Position numbers and translations under genes: made by a program | The notes under the pieces: model-generated | Seen by the model: the letters and a program-made list of their open reading frames with translations, nothing else | Told to the model about the DNA's origin: nothing | The model's database searches: none | Source: Paracoccaceae bacterium | GTDB taxonomy: Bacteria; Pseudomonadota; Alphaproteobacteria; Rhodobacterales; Rhodobacteraceae | DNA length: 37,658 nucleotides | Assembly (NCBI GenBank): GCA_011389955.1 | Contig: JAABTI010000002.1 | Location: 1-37,658 of the forward strand | Direction of reading: 5' to 3' | In this document: positions 21,121-29,610 of the stretch, one piece after another | Layout of the letters: each line of letters begins with the position of its first letter | How positions within the stretch are numbered: position 1 is the stretch's first letter

Positions 21121-22194
21121 ATGGATTTCAATCTGACCGATGATCGCCGGATGCTGGCCGACACGCTGGCGCGCTACCTGGCTGACAAGTACACCATCGA
21201 GCACCGCAACGCGGTGGCCTATGACCTGCCATGCCATGACCCGGCGAAGTGGGACGAACTGGCCGAACTGGGCGCGCTTTATGCGCTGGCCCCGGAGCAG
21301 GCTGGCGGTTTTGGCGGGACCGGCTTCGATATCTCGGTGGTATTCGAAGCTCTGGGGCGCGCGCTGTGCCCCGAGCCGGTATTGGCGGCATTGCTGTCCT
21401 CGCGCCTGCTGGGCGCGGCGGGGGCAGATCAGGAACCGCTGCTGACCGGCGCGACGAAATACGCCGCCGCCCTGTCCGAGCCGGACGCGCCCTACGAGAT
21501 TGCCGATATCGCCTGCACGGCCGAGCCCCGCGGCGAAGGGCACGTCCTGTCGGGGCGCAAGACGGCCGTCTATGGCGGACAGGTGGCCGATAAGTTTCTG
21601 GTCGCGGCGCGGCTGGACGGCAAGATCGCGTTGTTCGAGGTGCAGGCCCGCGATGCGCAGGTGGTCGGCTATGCCATGATCGACGGCGGCGGCGCGGCGG
21701 AACTTTTGCTGGATGACACGTCCGCCCGGCTTCTGATCGCGGATGCCGCGGCACCCATCGAGGCGGCGCAGAATGCCGCGATCGTGGCGCTTTGCGCCGA
21801 GGCCGTGGGCGCCATGGAGGTGACCCACGACACGACGGTCGATTACATGCGCCAGCGTAAGCAGTTCGGCGTGCCGATCGGCAAGTTCCAGGTGCTGCAA
21901 CATCGCGCGGTCGACATGTTGACCGAGATCGAGCAAGCCCGCTCCATCACCATCAAGGCGGCGGCGGAACTGGACGGCCCGCAGGCTTCGCGCTTTGCCG
22001 CTATGGCCAAGAACATGATCGGTCGTGCCGCGCGGCTGGTGTCCGAGGAATCGATCCAGATGCATGGCGGCATCGCGATGACGTGGGAATACCCCGTGTC
22101 GCACTACGCCAAGCGTCTGGTGATGCTGGATCATCAGCTTGGCGATACGGATCATCACCTGTCTAGGGTGATGGCGGAAAACGCGGCCGCCTGA
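21121..22194 (+). CDS. acyl-CoA dehydrogenase family protein, small-type partner
   Basis: Weak ACAD core with RQRKQFGVPIGKFQVLQHRAVDM and QMHGGIAMTWEYPVSHYAKRLVMLD; lacks the GGSNEIQ-like C-terminal motif. Starts 4 nt after its neighbour ends. Confidence 0.88.
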   Translation: MDFNLTDDRRMLADTLARYLADKYTIEHRNAVAYDLPCHDPAKWDELAELGALYALAPEQAGGFGGTGFDISVVFEALGRALCPEPVLAALLSSRLLGAAGADQEPLLTGATKYAAALSEPDAPYEIADIACTAEPRGEGHVLSGRKTAVYGGQVADKFLVAARLDGKIALFEVQARDAQVVGYAMIDGGGAAELLLDDTSARLLIADAAAPIEAAQNAAIVALCAEAVGAMEVTHDTTVDYMRQRKQFGVPIGKFQVLQHRAVDMLTEIEQARSITIKAAAELDGPQASRFAAMAKNMIGRAARLVSEESIQMHGGIAMTWEYPVSHYAKRLVMLDHQLGDTDHHLSRVMAENAAA

Positions 22195-22272
22195 TCAGTC
22201 ATGCGGGGGCGCCACTCGCGCGGAGCCCCCCGTGCTGCCGATGGCCGACCGGGCGATCCCGTTGCCGGCGGC

Positions 22273-22770
22273 CTAGGCGATATCGCCGGCATCGGCGCTA
22301 CTGGCATTAAGCAACCCGTAGCGTTCCGCGCCGAGGTTCTCGTAGAGTTCAAGCTGCGTTTCGAGGTAGTCAATATGGCCTTCCTCGTCGGCGATCAGTT
22401 CCTCGAACAGGTTCTTGGAGACGTAATCGCCCACCGAATCGCAGTGGTCGCGCGCCGTGATGTAAAGGTTGCGCGCGTCGTGTTCGGCGGCGAGATCCGC
22501 CTCGAGCGTTTCCTTCAGCGTTTCGCCGATCCTGAGGCTGTCCAGCTTTTGCAGGTTCGGATGACCCTCCAGGAAAATGATGCGTTCGATCAGCTTGTCG
22601 GCATGATGCATCTCTTCGATGCTTTCCTCGCGCGACTTCGCAGCGGTCTTGCCGTATCCCCAGTCCTCTTGCAGGCGGTAGTGCAGCCAATACTGGCTGA
22701 CGGCTGTCAGTTCACTGCGCAGCGCCTGATTCAGATAATCGATGACTGTCTTGTCGCCTTTCATTTGCAT
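22273..22770 (-). CDS. bfr: bacterioferritin
   Basis: [43 protein letters not shown]...[21 protein letters not shown]...[14 protein letters not shown]: four-helix ferroxidase motifs. Confidence 0.95.
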   Translation of the reverse strand: MQMKGDKTVIDYLNQALRSELTAVSQYWLHYRLQEDWGYGKTAAKSREESIEEMHHADKLIERIIFLEGHPNLQKLDSLRIGETLKETLEADLAAEHDARNLYITARDHCDSVGDYVSKNLFEELIADEEGHIDYLETQLELYENLGAERYGLLNASSADAGDIA

Positions 22771-23011
22771 CTCCTGCGTTTGAGGCGCGGCGCGCCCTGA
22801 CGCCGCGCGAAAGGATGGGCACCTCAAGACTATCGCATGAGCGCATCGTGTCTAGGAAAAGAGGCAGACACCCGCCGCAATCCGCCTTCTTGCCGAGCGC
22901 GTGGTAGATCTTGCCGGGCGTGATCAGGGCATGGGAATCGGACCTGCGCATCCAGTCGACGGCGGCGCGGATGTCGTGATCGGTGATCGACATGCAATGA
23001 CAGACAATCAT
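22712..23011 (-). CDS. bfd: bacterioferritin-associated ferredoxin-like [2Fe-2S] protein
   Basis: [18 protein letters not shown]...[22 protein letters not shown] gives CxC...CxxC typical of Bfd; directly upstream of bfr, with a 59-nt overlap. Confidence 0.85.
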   Translation of the reverse strand: MIVCHCMSITDHDIRAAVDWMRRSDSHALITPGKIYHALGKKADCGGCLPLFLDTMRSCDSLEVPILSRGVRARRASNAGDANERRQDSHRLSESGAAQ

Positions 23012-23074
23012 TGGCGAACTCCTGAACGTGTGGCCATGACCGATTGTGGTGCTGGCCGGTGAGTCCCATATAGT

Positions 23075-23089
23075 TGACTAAAAATATCA
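23075..23089. promoter_or_regulatory. candidate iron-responsive operator (TGA-N9-TCA) upstream of bfd-bfr
   Basis: TGACTAAAAATATCA, 64 nt upstream of the bfd start, lying between minus-strand promoter-like boxes TTATCT and TATATG. Confidence 0.5.
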
Positions 23090-23124
23090 GATAAAGTGTA
23101 AAATTCCCGTATCGGCGTGATTTC

Positions 23125-23156
23125 GAAAAAACGGCGCCCGGCGGGGCCGGGCGCTT
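23125..23156 (-). terminator. Rho-independent terminator of the minus-strand catabolic operon
   Basis: 9-bp perfect stem GCGCCCGGC / GCCGGGCGC (23134-23154), followed on the minus strand by CGTTTTTTCG. Confidence 0.92.
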
Positions 23157-23181
23157 GATGGTCGCGAAGGGCAGGGAAGGC

Positions 23182-24222
23182 TCAGACCAGCTTGACGATC
23201 TGCTTGCCGAAGTTGCGGCCCTTCAGCATCCCGATGAAGGCGTCGGGCGCGTTTTCCAGGCCCTCGGCGATATCTTCCTGGATGCCGATCTCGCCCGCCG
23301 CGACCTTGGGGCCGATTTCCGACAGGAACTTCGGGTAGTGGTGGAACTGGTCCGAGATGATGAAGCCGTGCACATGCAACCGGTTCACCAGGATCGTGCG
23401 CCACAACTTGGGCAGGTTGTCCTTGTCCCCGCCGGCATTGGCGCCAAGGCCGCCAGCGTTGTACCAGCTTATCATGCCGCAAACCGGGATGCGCCCGCCC
23501 ACGTTCATCAGCGGCAGCACGCCCTCCAGAACCTTGCCACCGACGTTTTCGAAATAGATGTCGATGCCGTCGGGGCAGGCTTCGGCCAGCGCCGCGCGCA
23601 TTTCCTTGCCGTCCGCGTATGCGCGGTGATCCAGGCAGGCGTCAAATCCGAACTTGTCGGTGGCCAATGCGCATTTTTCCGGGCCGCCCGCGATGCCGAC
23701 CACGCGACAGCCCTGCGCCTTGGCGACTTGCCCGACCATCGAGCCCACAGGGCCGGTGGCGGCGGCAACGACAACGGTTTCGCCCTTTTGCGGCTTGCCG
23801 TATTCGGTCAGGCCGAACCACCCGGTGAAACCGGGCATGCCCAGCACGCCCAACGCGGCGGTCAGGGGGCCGTGCGCGGGGTCGAGCTTGCGCAACTCGC
23901 GCGCGGGAAGGCATCCGTGGCTGGCCCAGCCGAACATGCCGAAGGCGTAGTCGCCCGGTGCGAAGGCATCCGATTTCGACGCGATCACCTCGCCCACGGC
24001 GCCGCCTTCCATGGTGCCGCCGACGGGCACCGGCGTGGCATAGGACTTTGCGTCATCCATACGCCCCCGCATGTAGGGATCAAGCGACATGAAATGCACC
24101 TTGACCAGAACCTCGCCCTCGGCGGGTTCGGGCATGGCGATCTCTTCGAGGCGGAAATCATCGGGCACTGGCGCGCCATCGGGACGGCGGGCCAGGGCGA
24201 TCCGTTGCATCGTGTCGGTCAT
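23182..24222 (-). CDS. NADP-dependent MDR-family oxidoreductase (CurA / prostaglandin-reductase-like)
   Basis: RRPDGAPVPDDFRLEE, MSLDPYMRGRM, GVLGMPGFTGWFGL, VAAATGPVGSMVGQVAKAQGCRVVGIAGGPEKC, YFENVGGKVLEGVL. Confidence 0.9.
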   Translation of the reverse strand: MTDTMQRIALARRPDGAPVPDDFRLEEIAMPEPAEGEVLVKVHFMSLDPYMRGRMDDAKSYATPVPVGGTMEGGAVGEVIASKSDAFAPGDYAFGMFGWASHGCLPARELRKLDPAHGPLTAALGVLGMPGFTGWFGLTEYGKPQKGETVVVAAATGPVGSMVGQVAKAQGCRVVGIAGGPEKCALATDKFGFDACLDHRAYADGKEMRAALAEACPDGIDIYFENVGGKVLEGVLPLMNVGGRIPVCGMISWYNAGGLGANAGGDKDNLPKLWRTILVNRLHVHGFIISDQFHHYPKFLSEIGPKVAAGEIGIQEDIAEGLENAPDAFIGMLKGRNFGKQIVKLV

Positions 24223-24252
24223 GTCGTTTCCTTCTCTGTTGCGGTGTCGTGT

Positions 24253-24663
24253 TCAACTCCGGTACCGGAACACGCCCGTGCCGGTCGCGACGACGGTTCC
24301 GTCCTCGTCGGTAATCTTGCCTTCGGCGAAGAATGTCTTGCGCCCCCCGCCGGTGCGGTGCCCCGCGGCAAGCAACAGACCGCCACGCGCCTGCCCCAGG
24401 TAGTTGACGTTGAGCGACAGCGTCATCGCCAGCCGCGGGGCTTTCTTGTCGCCGGTGTAGCAGCCGGCAAAGCCCATGGCCGAGTCCAGCATCGCGGCGT
24501 GGACCCCGCCGTGAGGAATGCCGTAGCGGTTCATCAGCTCGGGCGAGAGGGGCAATTCCAGGCGGCAGTAATCCGGGCTCCATGCCGCGAAGGAAAACCC
24601 CAGGTGACTCTGGAACGGGTAGGGGGCCTCGACGATGTCGGGGTCAAGCTCGGACGTGGTCAT
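24253..24663 (-). CDS. PaaI-family hotdog thioesterase
   Basis: 136 aa; NRYGIPHGGVHAAMLDSAMGFAG...SLNVNYLGQARGGLLLAAGHRTGGGRKTFFAEGKITDEDGTVVATGTGVF. Confidence 0.87.
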   Translation of the reverse strand: MTTSELDPDIVEAPYPFQSHLGFSFAAWSPDYCRLELPLSPELMNRYGIPHGGVHAAMLDSAMGFAGCYTGDKKAPRLAMTLSLNVNYLGQARGGLLLAAGHRTGGGRKTFFAEGKITDEDGTVVATGTGVFRYRS

Positions 24664-24673
24664 TGATGCCTCT

Positions 24674-25708
24674 TCATACGGTCTTGGCGGCCTTCAGGCC
24701 GGCCTCGGCAAACTGGGGAACGAAACTGCCCAGCTTGCGGGCGCGTTCGGGATTCGAGGCATTACCGTCAAGCGCGCGTTTCAGCACGCCCTGCAAAATG
24801 CCGCCCATGCGGAAGAACGCAAAGGCAAGGTAGAATCCGAAACCGTCGATTCCGGGAATGCCGCGCCGGGCGCAATAGGCCTCGATGAATTCCTCGTCGG
24901 TCATCAGCCCCTCGGCCTTGCGGTCCACACCGGCCAGTCCGCGCCCCTCGGCGCCCGGCGGCATCGCCCATTGCATGATGACGGCGGCCAGGTCGGCATA
25001 GGGATGGCCGGTGGTGGACAGTTCCCAATCCAGCACCGCGGCACAGCGGGGGGCATCGGTGGCAAACAGCATGTTGTCGATGCGGTAGTCGCCATGCACC
25101 AGGGTGCGCTGCCCGTCATCGGCGGGCACGTTGGCGTCAAGCCACGCGATCAACTCTTCCATCGCCTCGATATGCTGGGTTGCGCTGGCGCGGTATTGCT
25201 TGGTCCAGCGGTCGATCTGGCGGCGGTAATAGTTCCCGCCCGGCCCGTAGTCATCAAGCCCGGTTTCGACCAGATCGACATCGTGAATCGCACACAGGAC
25301 GCGGTTCATCTCGTCCATGATCGGGCGACGGTCGGGCAGCGGCAGATCGGGCAGGCGGGGGTCGTCGAAATGCCGCCCCGGCACCTCGTCCATCACGTAG
25401 AAGGGCGAGCCGATCACGCTGTCGTCTTCGCAAAGAACGTGCATCTTCGGCACCGGGACGTCGGTTTCAAACAGGGCCTTCTGCACGCGAAATTCCCGTT
25501 CCACCGCATGTGCGGATTTCAGAAGCACGCCCGGCGGCTTGCGCCGCAGCACGTAACGCCCCGAGGGCGTTACCATCCGGTAGGTGGGGTTGGATTGCCC
25601 GACTTCGAATTTCTCCGCTTCTATGGGGCCGGAGAATCCGGGCATGTGCTGTTCGAGCCACGTGGCAACCGCGTCGGTATCGAGCCGGGAAGAAGGGGTA
25701 TCGGTCAT
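24674..25708 (-). CDS. phosphotransferase-family protein, standalone ACAD10/ACAD11 N-domain-like kinase
   Basis: GQSNPTYRMV, VLRRKPPGVLLKSAHAVEREFRVQKALF, VPVPKMHVLCEDDSVIGSPFYVMDEVPGR, LVHGDYRIDNMLF, AVLDWELSTTGHPYADLA: APH-fold catalytic HGDxxxxN and D(W)E motifs. Confidence 0.92.
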   Translation of the reverse strand: MTDTPSSRLDTDAVATWLEQHMPGFSGPIEAEKFEVGQSNPTYRMVTPSGRYVLRRKPPGVLLKSAHAVEREFRVQKALFETDVPVPKMHVLCEDDSVIGSPFYVMDEVPGRHFDDPRLPDLPLPDRRPIMDEMNRVLCAIHDVDLVETGLDDYGPGGNYYRRQIDRWTKQYRASATQHIEAMEELIAWLDANVPADDGQRTLVHGDYRIDNMLFATDAPRCAAVLDWELSTTGHPYADLAAVIMQWAMPPGAEGRGLAGVDRKAEGLMTDEEFIEAYCARRGIPGIDGFGFYLAFAFFRMGGILQGVLKRALDGNASNPERARKLGSFVPQFAEAGLKAAKTV

Positions 25709-25718
25709 GTCGGGCCTT

Positions 25719-26384
25719 TCAACTGTATGTCAGCAGGATATCGGCATTGGAGGCGTCGATATGCGGGGTTTCGTTGAAACCGTTCAGATAGAAATTGCGC
25801 GGGGAATGAACAAAGCGGTTCACCGCGCAGTTCTTCATTTGCAGTTGCAGCCGGATCTGCTGTTCCGGCGGGGCATTCAGCGATGCCGCCAGCATCTGGC
25901 CGATGGCGCCACCGGAACTGACCGCGAGGACGTGATCGCCACCCGCGGCCATGGCGCGGCGGGCATCCTCGACACGGGCGATGAACTCGGCCCATGTCTC
26001 GGGCGGGTCGGGCACCTCGTCGCGTTGCCATGCCAGAACCGTGTCGCGCAGGGTGCGGAAATGCGTCTTGCGGTCCCCGTGCAGGTTGTCGGGCGGCGTG
26101 CCATCGCGAAAGCGCGCGTCCAGCAACGCCTTGAAATCAAATTCGTTCAGGCCGGGATGGACCTGCGCCGCGCGCGCCGGCACGCCCATGCCATCGAGAA
26201 TACCCTCAAGGGTTTCGCGGTGCCGCCGCTGCGCGCCGGTAAACAGCGCTTCGGGCTGCACCCCCTGCCGCGCCAGTGCCTGACCGAGCGCGCGCGACTG
26301 GGCATGGCCGGTGTCCGACAACACGTCGTAATCCGCCGCCCCGAAAGAGGCCTGCGCATGACGGATGAGAAACAGCACGGCCAT
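25719..26384 (-). CDS. histidine phosphatase family protein
   Basis: MAVLFLIRHAQASFGAADYDVLSDTGHAQSRALG: RHxQ/RHG-type phosphatase motif; VSSGGAIGQML. Confidence 0.9.
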   Translation of the reverse strand: MAVLFLIRHAQASFGAADYDVLSDTGHAQSRALGQALARQGVQPEALFTGAQRRHRETLEGILDGMGVPARAAQVHPGLNEFDFKALLDARFRDGTPPDNLHGDRKTHFRTLRDTVLAWQRDEVPDPPETWAEFIARVEDARRAMAAGGDHVLAVSSGGAIGQMLAASLNAPPEQQIRLQLQMKNCAVNRFVHSPRNFYLNGFNETPHIDASNADILLTYS

Positions 26385-26386
26385 GC

Positions 26387-27370
26387 TCAACCCCGCCCGA
26401 TCAGCGCTGCGGTTGCGTCCTTGGCAGCCTCGTATTCCCGTGCCAGGCGTTCCACGAGATCGGCGGCGGGCGCGACCTCGTGAACCGCGCCGACGCCCTG
26501 GCCGGCACCCCATATTTCCTTCCACGATTTGGGTTTCTCGCGGTTGTCGCCGAAATTCATCGCCGACGGGTCGGACTCGGGCAGGTTGTCGGGGTCAAGT
26601 CCCGCGCGGCTTATCGAAGGCTTGAGGTAATTGCCGTGCACCCCGGTAAACAGCGAGGAATAGACGATATCCTCGGCCCCTGAGTCGACAATCATCTGCT
26701 TGTAGTCATCGGCGGCGTTCGCCTCGTTGGTGGCGATGAAGGGCGACCCGACATAGCCCAGGTCGGCGCCCATGACCTGCGCCGCCAGCAACGCGCGCCC
26801 GGTCGCGATCGACCCCGACAGAAGCAACGGACCATCGAACCACTCGCGGATTTCCTGCACCAGGGCAAAGGGCGATTGCGACCCGGCATGCCCCCCCGCC
26901 CCGGCGGCCACCGCGATAAGGCCATCGGCGCCCTTTTCGATCGCCTTTCTGGCGAAGCGGTTGTTGATGATGTCGTGAAGGGCGATACCGCCGCAGTCAT
27001 GGGCGGCGGCATTGACCTCGGCACGGGCACCCAGCGAAGTGATCCAGATCGGTACGCGCCACTTGTGGCAGATCTCCAGGTCGCGCTCCAGCCGCCCGTT
27101 CGAGCGGTGCACGATCTGGTTGACCGCGAAGGGCGCGGCGGGTGTGTCCGGGTTGGCCTGGTTGTGACGGTCGAGTTCCTCGGTAATGCGCTTGAGCCAT
27201 GCCTCCAGCATGATCGGCTCGCCCTCGGCCTCGCGGGCGTTCAGCGCGGGAAATGATCCCACGATTCCCGCCTTGCACTGCGCGATCACCAGATCTGGGT
27301 TCGAGATGATGAACAGGGGCGATCCCACGGCGGGAATGCGCAGGTTCTGCAATTGCTTGGGTAGGGTCAT
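26387..27370 (-). CDS. nitronate monooxygenase-family flavoprotein
   Basis: TIM-barrel NMO/NPD features: IAVAAGAGGHAGSQSPFALVQEIREWFDGPLLLSGSIATGRALLAAQVMGADLGYVGSPFIATNEA. Confidence 0.9.
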   Translation of the reverse strand: MTLPKQLQNLRIPAVGSPLFIISNPDLVIAQCKAGIVGSFPALNAREAEGEPIMLEAWLKRITEELDRHNQANPDTPAAPFAVNQIVHRSNGRLERDLEICHKWRVPIWITSLGARAEVNAAAHDCGGIALHDIINNRFARKAIEKGADGLIAVAAGAGGHAGSQSPFALVQEIREWFDGPLLLSGSIATGRALLAAQVMGADLGYVGSPFIATNEANAADDYKQMIVDSGAEDIVYSSLFTGVHGNYLKPSISRAGLDPDNLPESDPSAMNFGDNREKPKSWKEIWGAGQGVGAVHEVAPAADLVERLAREYEAAKDATAALIGRG

Positions 27371-27401
27371 CGGTCATCCGTTTGCTGTGGGGCATGGGAA
27401 A

Positions 27402-27441
27402 CCACGCCCGCCGACGCGCGCGCGGCGCGTGACGGGCGTGG
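27402..27441 (-). other. large intergenic hairpin between the thiolase and NMO genes
   Basis: Outer 9-bp perfect stem CCACGCCCG / CGGGCGTGG (27402-27410, 27433-27441) with an inner GC-rich stem ACGCGC / GCGCGT. Confidence 0.6.
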
Positions 27442-27457
27442 CGTTTTCTGGCGAGGT

Positions 27458-28660
27458 TCAGAGCACTTCGAACAGGCCCGCCGCACCCATGCCGCCGCCA
27501 ACACACATGGTGCAGACCACGTAGCGAGCACCGCGGCGTTTGCCCTCGATCAGGGCATGACCGACCATGCGTGCACCCGACATGCCATAGGGGTGGCCGA
27601 TCGAGATGGCGCCGCCATCGACGTTGAGCAGGTCGTTCGGGATACCGAGCTTGTCGCGGCAGTAGAGAACCTGGACCGCGAACGCCTCGTTGAGTTCCCA
27701 AAGGCCGATATCGTCCATGCCCAGCCCGTGCTTTTCCAGCAGCTTGGGCACCGCGAAAACCGGCCCGATGCCCATTTCGTCGGGTTCGCACCCGGCCGCC
27801 ATCATGCCCATGTAGCGGCCCAGCGGTTGCAGCCCGCGGCGCTCGGCCTCTTGCGCCTCCATCACCACCGAGGCCGATGCGCCGTCGGACAGTTGCGAGG
27901 CATTGCCGGCGGTGATGAACCCGCCCTCGGCGATTTCCAACCCGCCCTTGTGCACCGGTTGCAGCGATTGCAGCCCGTCCAGCGTGGTCGAGGGGCGGTT
28001 GCCCTCATCCTTTTCCAGCGTCACTTCGCGGCGGCTGATTTCCTTGGTTTCGCGGTCCTGCACCAGCATCGTGGTGGGCAGCGGCACGATCTCGTCGTCG
28101 AACCGGCCTGCCTCCTGTCCGGCGGCGGTGCGCTGCTGCGATTGCAGGGCGTATTCGTCCTGGGCGTCGCGGCTGATGCCATAACGTTGCGCCACCATCT
28201 CGGCGGTTTCCAGCATCGACATGTAAAGCGCGGGCTTGTGTTCCTTGATCCAGGGATCGGCAAGGCGGTCGGTGCGCATCTTGTCATTCTGGACAAGGCT
28301 GATGGATTCCACGCCGCCGCCAATGGCGACATCCATGCCATCATGGATCACCTGCTTGGCCGCGGTGGCGATGGCCATCATGCCCGACGCGCACTGCCGG
28401 TCCAGCGACATGCCGGCGACAGATACCGGCAGGCCGGCGCGGATGACGCCCTGCCGGGCGATGTTGCTGCCGGTCGAGCCCTGCTGCAAAGCCGCGCCGA
28501 CGATGCAATCCTCCACGTCGTGGCCTTCCAGCCCGGCGCGCGCCACGGCATGGCGGATGGCATGCCCGATCAATTCCTGTGCCTGGGTGTCGTTGAACGC
28601 CCCGCGATAGGCCTTGCCGATCGGGGTGCGGGCGGTTGATACGATGACGGCGTCACGCAT
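27458..28660 (-). CDS. acetyl-CoA C-acyltransferase (thiolase)
   Basis: [77 protein letters not shown]. Confidence 0.95.
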   Translation of the reverse strand: MRDAVIVSTARTPIGKAYRGAFNDTQAQELIGHAIRHAVARAGLEGHDVEDCIVGAALQQGSTGSNIARQGVIRAGLPVSVAGMSLDRQCASGMMAIATAAKQVIHDGMDVAIGGGVESISLVQNDKMRTDRLADPWIKEHKPALYMSMLETAEMVAQRYGISRDAQDEYALQSQQRTAAGQEAGRFDDEIVPLPTTMLVQDRETKEISRREVTLEKDEGNRPSTTLDGLQSLQPVHKGGLEIAEGGFITAGNASQLSDGASASVVMEAQEAERRGLQPLGRYMGMMAAGCEPDEMGIGPVFAVPKLLEKHGLGMDDIGLWELNEAFAVQVLYCRDKLGIPNDLLNVDGGAISIGHPYGMSGARMVGHALIEGKRRGARYVVCTMCVGGGMGAAGLFEVL

Positions 28661-28680
28661 TGGTCTGATCCTTCCTGAGT

Positions 28681-29610
28681 TCAATCTTGCCACGGCAGCG
28701 GCAGGCCACGGGCCTCGGCCGCCATTCGGGCATATTTTCGGGTCTGCGCAAAGGCGTTTTCCACCTGCGCCTGGCCGGAGGGGTCGCGGATGCGATCCAT
28801 GGCCGCCAGCACCCCTTCGGGACTGAGTTCGTCACCCTGCAAGGCGACGCCTTCGGTTTCGTATATCCTCGTTTCGGCAAAGCACCCCGCCCCGGCGCCA
28901 AGGATCATCCCGGTCGGGGCCTCGTCGCTGACCAGCGCCAGCAGGCCGGGCGTGATCGTCTCGGGCGCGAGCAGGTCCAGTGCCTCTGGCGGCAGCAGGT
29001 TCTCGGTCATGCGTGTGGCGGCCGTAGGGGCCAGCGTGTTGACGCGGATGTCGTATCTTGCGCCCTCCTGCGCAAGCACGTTCATCAGGCCCAGCATCGC
29101 CGCCTTGGCCGCTCCGTAGTTGGATTGCCCGAAATTGCCGTAAAGACCGCTGGCGGAAGTGGTGAACGCGATGCGGCCATAACCGCGCCCGGCCATGTAA
29201 GGCCAGATCGCATGGGTGCAGTTGACCGTGCCCATCAGGTGCACGTCAAGCACCCCCCGAAAATCCGCCAGCGACATCTTCGAAAAGGTCTTGTCGCGCA
29301 GGATACCGGCGTTGTTTACCACGATGTCCACTTGGCCGAATTCGGCGATGGCCTCATCCACCATCTGCTGCACCTGGCCTGAGTCGGTGACGTTGGCGCC
29401 GTTCGCGATGGCCCGGCCGCCACGTGCGCGGATCTCCTCGACCACCGTGCGCGCGGCGTCCGAACTCCCCCCGGTGCCATCGGTATTGGCCCCCAGGTCA
29501 TTGACGACCACATGCGCGCCGCGCGCCGCCAGCCCCAATGCATGACTGCGGCCCAGCCCCACGCCTGCCCCGGTCACGACGGCGACGCGTCCCTTGAAAT
29601 CGACGGTCAT
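28681..29610 (-). CDS. short-chain dehydrogenase resembling the MFE-2/HSD17B4 (3R)-hydroxyacyl-CoA dehydrogenase domain
   Basis: [36 protein letters not shown]...[14 protein letters not shown]...[29 protein letters not shown]. Confidence 0.9.
   Translation of the reverse strand: MTVDFKGRVAVVTGAGVGLGRSHALGLAARGAHVVVNDLGANTDGTGGSSDAARTVVEEIRARGGRAIANGANVTDSGQVQQMVDEAIAEFGQVDIVVNNAGILRDKTFSKMSLADFRGVLDVHLMGTVNCTHAIWPYMAGRGYGRIAFTTSASGLYGNFGQSNYGAAKAAMLGLMNVLAQEGARYDIRVNTLAPTAATRMTENLLPPEALDLLAPETITPGLLALVSDEAPTGMILGAGAGCFAETRIYETEGVALQGDELSPEGVLAAMDRIRDPSGQAQVENAFAQTRKYARMAAEARGLPLPWQD

Noticed and set aside
19945-22158. 737-aa minus-strand ORF antisense to both ACAD genes
   Set aside because: It is the in-register complement of strongly coding GC-rich plus-strand genes; the translation is His/Arg/Gln/Gly-rich with no recognisable domain.
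22204-22230. GGGGGC/GCCCCC inverted repeat between convergent ACAD and bfr genes
   Set aside because: Only about 6 bp with a long loop and no T tract; too weak to call a terminator.
23155-24666. 503-aa plus-strand ORF opposite the oxidoreductase and thioesterase genes
   Set aside because: It begins within the terminator region and spans two well-supported minus-strand genes; shadow ORF.
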